From an uncultured Porphyromonas sp. (lineage in GTDB: Bacteria > Bacteroidota > Bacteroidia > Bacteroidales > Porphyromonadaceae): DNA of 64,000 bases. A program made the translations under genes and the position numbers. Shown here piece after piece: positions 62,189 to 64,000 of the stretch. Under the pieces are notes generated by a model. The model did no database searches. It had not been told where the DNA came from and saw only the letters and a program-made list of their open reading frames with translations. The stretch is from assembly GCF_938046015.1 (NCBI RefSeq), contig NZ_CALIXW010000035.1, positions 62,001-126,000 of the forward strand, in the 5' to 3' direction. Every line of letters starts with the position of its first letter. Positions within the stretch are counted from its first letter, which is position 1.

Positions 62189-64000
62189 CTAGAGGTTGAA
62201 GCTGTAGCCGACAGCGATCTGATTGTTGCGCAGGGCACCACGTACCGTGTAGTCGAGCGAGAGCGCGCCACCCAGCACCTTATCCAGACGAGCGCCGAGG
62301 ATATAGTTGGGGAGGAAGCGCTTGGTAGCACCGACCTTGTTGTAGCCAAGACCTACGCCGAGGTAGGGCGAGAAGTTAGCGCCCAGGAACTTAGGCAGGT
62401 TGTAGTGCAGATTGGCATTGAGCCCGACGCCGTTCGTGCTGCCGAAGCCGTAGTAGAAGTCGGGTACGAGGTCGAACTTCGACTGTCCGATCTGGGCATA
62501 GGCACGTACACCAGCGTTCAGCTGGAACTGATCACCGAAGTTAGGGGCTACGAAGAAGCCTGCACGGGTCAGCGTGAAGGCGGGCTCGCTAGCCTCCTTG
62601 ACACGGATCTCCTGTGCCTGGATCTTGCCCTCATCGTCGCGATCAGCTACGATGATGTGCTGCTTGGTCTGCTGTGCCATAGGAGCTACGAGCGTCGTCG
62701 TCTCACTGGCCTTGCGCGCTACGGTCGTAGTGGCCTTGGCGGTAGCCTCCTGGTTGCTGTTGATGGCGTCCAGGCGGTCGATGACCTGATCGAGGCGCTT
62801 GACCAGCGCGATATTGGCATCTACCTGCTGTGCGTCGGGCTGAGCTGTACCCTGCTGTACGGGCTGAGCGGGAGCTACAGCGGGCAGAGCGAGCTGCGTA
62901 GCCTGGGGGTTGTGGTAGAGCGCATTCAGCAGGAGGATCTTGTCGAGGTCGGAGAGCTGGCTCGAGGTGATGGCGGAGAGCGAGTTGGTAGCGGGCGTCT
63001 TGCTCTTCTCCAGGTCGCTGATGACGCGGCGTACGAGCTGCTCGAACTGCGTCGTGGTCAGCGTCACCGTGCGGGGTGCATTCTGTGTCTGCTGCACCTT
63101 CTTCTCGGTGGTGCTGGCGCTGGCTGTCACGCGCTGCTTCTCCTCGAGGATACGTACAGCGGAGGCCGTGTCCTGACGGGCTACAGCTTCCTCCAGCTGC
63201 TTGTTGAGCTTCTGGATGCGTGCGTCGTACTTGGCGCGCAGCTTGTTCAGCTCCTGTAGGTTGGCTTCGTTGGCCTCAGCAAGGGCGCTGTTGACGTTCT
63301 CCTGGCTGTAGTTCTCGTAGAGAGCGCGGCCATCGCGCGCAGAGCGACCGAGGTTGAAGCGTAGGCCAGCCTGGTAGAAGGTAGCGACCTTGACCTGCTC
63401 GGGGTTGGTCACCTCCGTGATGTCGGGATTGCCGCGCTGCGTCAGCATGGCGTTGACATTCCCGTAGAGGGCGACGTAGCGGTGCAGGGGGATCTCGAGC
63501 CCAGCACCTCCGAAGAGGAAGAGACCGCTCTCGGGCTTGACCCCGCTGCCGTCACCGACGTACTTCTTACCTGCATCGAGGTAACCTGCACCGATATTGA
63601 GGCTAGGCGTCAGACCTAGGGGCATGTTGAGGCGAGCGATAAAGTTCCCCCCGTACATAGCTAGCTGATCGTTGAAGTTCAGCTTGAGCGTCTGGGGCTT
63701 CTCGGTAGCCTGGTAGTAGAAGCCACGCAGGCCGAAGATGCTGCTGAAGTCTACCCCTGCAGATCCCCCGACGAACCACTGGTCAGCATAGCCCGTGTTG
63801 TTGGCGAAGTCTACATAGGCTACGCCGGGCTCGAGGACGAACTTGAGGCCGCGGAAGCCATCGGTGTAGAGGTTCTTGTAGGCGCGAGATACGGCGTCGC
63901 TAGGCTGCGAGGTGCTACCGCCGAAGTAGATGTCCAGCGAGGCCTGCCCCGTCCAGTTGTGCAGCAGCTTGCTGCCGTTGGTCGCGTCGGTGAGGAAGCG
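62189..64000 (-). CDS. outer-membrane protein with beta-strand and coiled-coil regions (5' end beyond window)
   Basis: The minus-strand frame is open from the window edge; 603 residues are visible and the start lies outside. The visible N-terminal part has outer-membrane strands (FRGLKFVLEPGVAYVDFANN, FVGGSAGVDFSSIFGLRGFYY), a coiled coil near the middle (ALAEANEANLQELNKLRAKYDARI and onwards, followed by Gln/Thr-rich linker), and a C-terminal barrel-like region ending AVGYSFNL. The internal coiled coil separates two strand-rich halves, an arrangement that might place the middle in the periplasm. It is 6 bp upstream of the OmpA-family gene and probably functions with it. No closer name can be given. 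Confidence 0.8.
   Translation of the reverse strand, partial: RFLTDATNGSKLLHNWTGQASLDIYFGGSTSQPSDAVSRAYKNLYTDGFRGLKFVLEPGVAYVDFANNTGYADQWFVGGSAGVDFSSIFGLRGFYYQATEKPQTLKLNFNDQLAMYGGNFIARLNMPLGLTPSLNIGAGYLDAGKKYVGDGSGVKPESGLFLFGGAGLEIPLHRYVALYGNVNAMLTQRGNPDITEVTNPEQVKVATFYQAGLRFNLGRSARDGRALYENYSQENVNSALAEANEANLQELNKLRAKYDARIQKLNKQLEEAVARQDTASAVRILEEKQRVTASASTTEKKVQQTQNAPRTVTLTTTQFEQLVRRVISDLEKSKTPATNSLSAITSSQLSDLDKILLLNALYHNPQATQLALPAVAPAQPVQQGTAQPDAQQVDANIALVKRLDQVIDRLDAINSNQEATAKATTTVARKASETTTLVAPMAQQTKQHIIVADRDDEGKIQAQEIRVKEASEPAFTLTRAGFFVAPNFGDQFQLNAGVRAYAQIGQSKFDLVPDFYYGFGSTNGVGLNANLHYNLPKFLGANFSPYLGVGLGYNKVGATKRFLPNYILGARLDKVLGGALSLDYTVRGALRNNQIAVGYSFNL

Overview
The window looks like chromosomal core DNA of a GC-rich member of the Bacteroidales, most likely Porphyromonas or a close relative (genus is inference). 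Evidence seen: a SusC/SusD pair, SusD-type and other lipoproteins, thrS-infC-rpmI-rplT, MutS2, FtsK followed by a LolA-like carrier, tricorn-like S41 peptidases, and promoters of the Bacteroidetes type (TAnnTTTG at -7). No rRNA, tRNA, CRISPR array, insertion sequence, integrase or phage gene was recognised. Coding density is high and intergenic space is confined mainly to a few 400-780 bp spacers.

Layout. 0-13 kb: ftsH (3' cut by window edge), then tsaD, a CinA-C amidase, a PDZ protein, a CvfB-like RNA-binding protein, pabB and pabC; convergent comF-like, recX and prmC; divergent ribD and mnmA. 13-25 kb: a SusC/SusD outer-membrane uptake pair with an unusually long 5' leader, and a giant thioester-less alpha-2-macroglobulin-like protein. 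25-33 kb (minus strand): Ser-type sulfatase, kdsC-maf-nagA operon, tricorn-like protease 1. 33-42 kb (minus): thrS-infC-rpmI-rplT, mutS2, pyrB-pyrI-flavin reductase. 42-46 kb (plus): polyprenyl synthase, a metallophosphoesterase-fold protein whose metal motifs are degenerate, yicC. 46-50 kb (minus): cysS, GT2 glycosyltransferase, lipoprotein, MarR regulator, packed with overlaps. 50-60 kb (plus): ftsK, lolA-like, mlaE, mlaF, PASTA protein, rluD, tricorn-like protease 2. 60-64 kb: small glutaredoxin-like protein; convergent outer-membrane pair (OmpA-like protein and a beta-barrel/coiled-coil protein whose 5' end lies outside the window).

The most striking feature is not a gene. Each of the ten gene-free gaps longer than about 300 bp holds exactly one ordered array of 4-6 copies of a 16-bp palindrome-derived unit (best form TGAGGGATATCCCTCA) spaced almost exactly 22 bp apart with 6-bp variable linkers. 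Most arrays have a polarity (one half-site fixed as TCCCTCA, the other drifting between TGAGGGA and TGACTGA) and a positional order: a near-perfect palindrome usually comes first, CG-centred units often lie inside, and a TA-centred unit often ends it. They lie outside the predicted transcription units, after terminators and roughly 55-240 bp upstream of -7 elements, which argues for a DNA-level role (protein binding, chromosome or supercoil organisation, or a non-autonomous mobile repeat) rather than an RNA role. One array contains a perfect 42-bp palindrome. I consider this array family the candidate undescribed system of this window; I have a vague, unverified memory of short direct repeats being mentioned for P. 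gingivalis genomes, so novelty must be checked.
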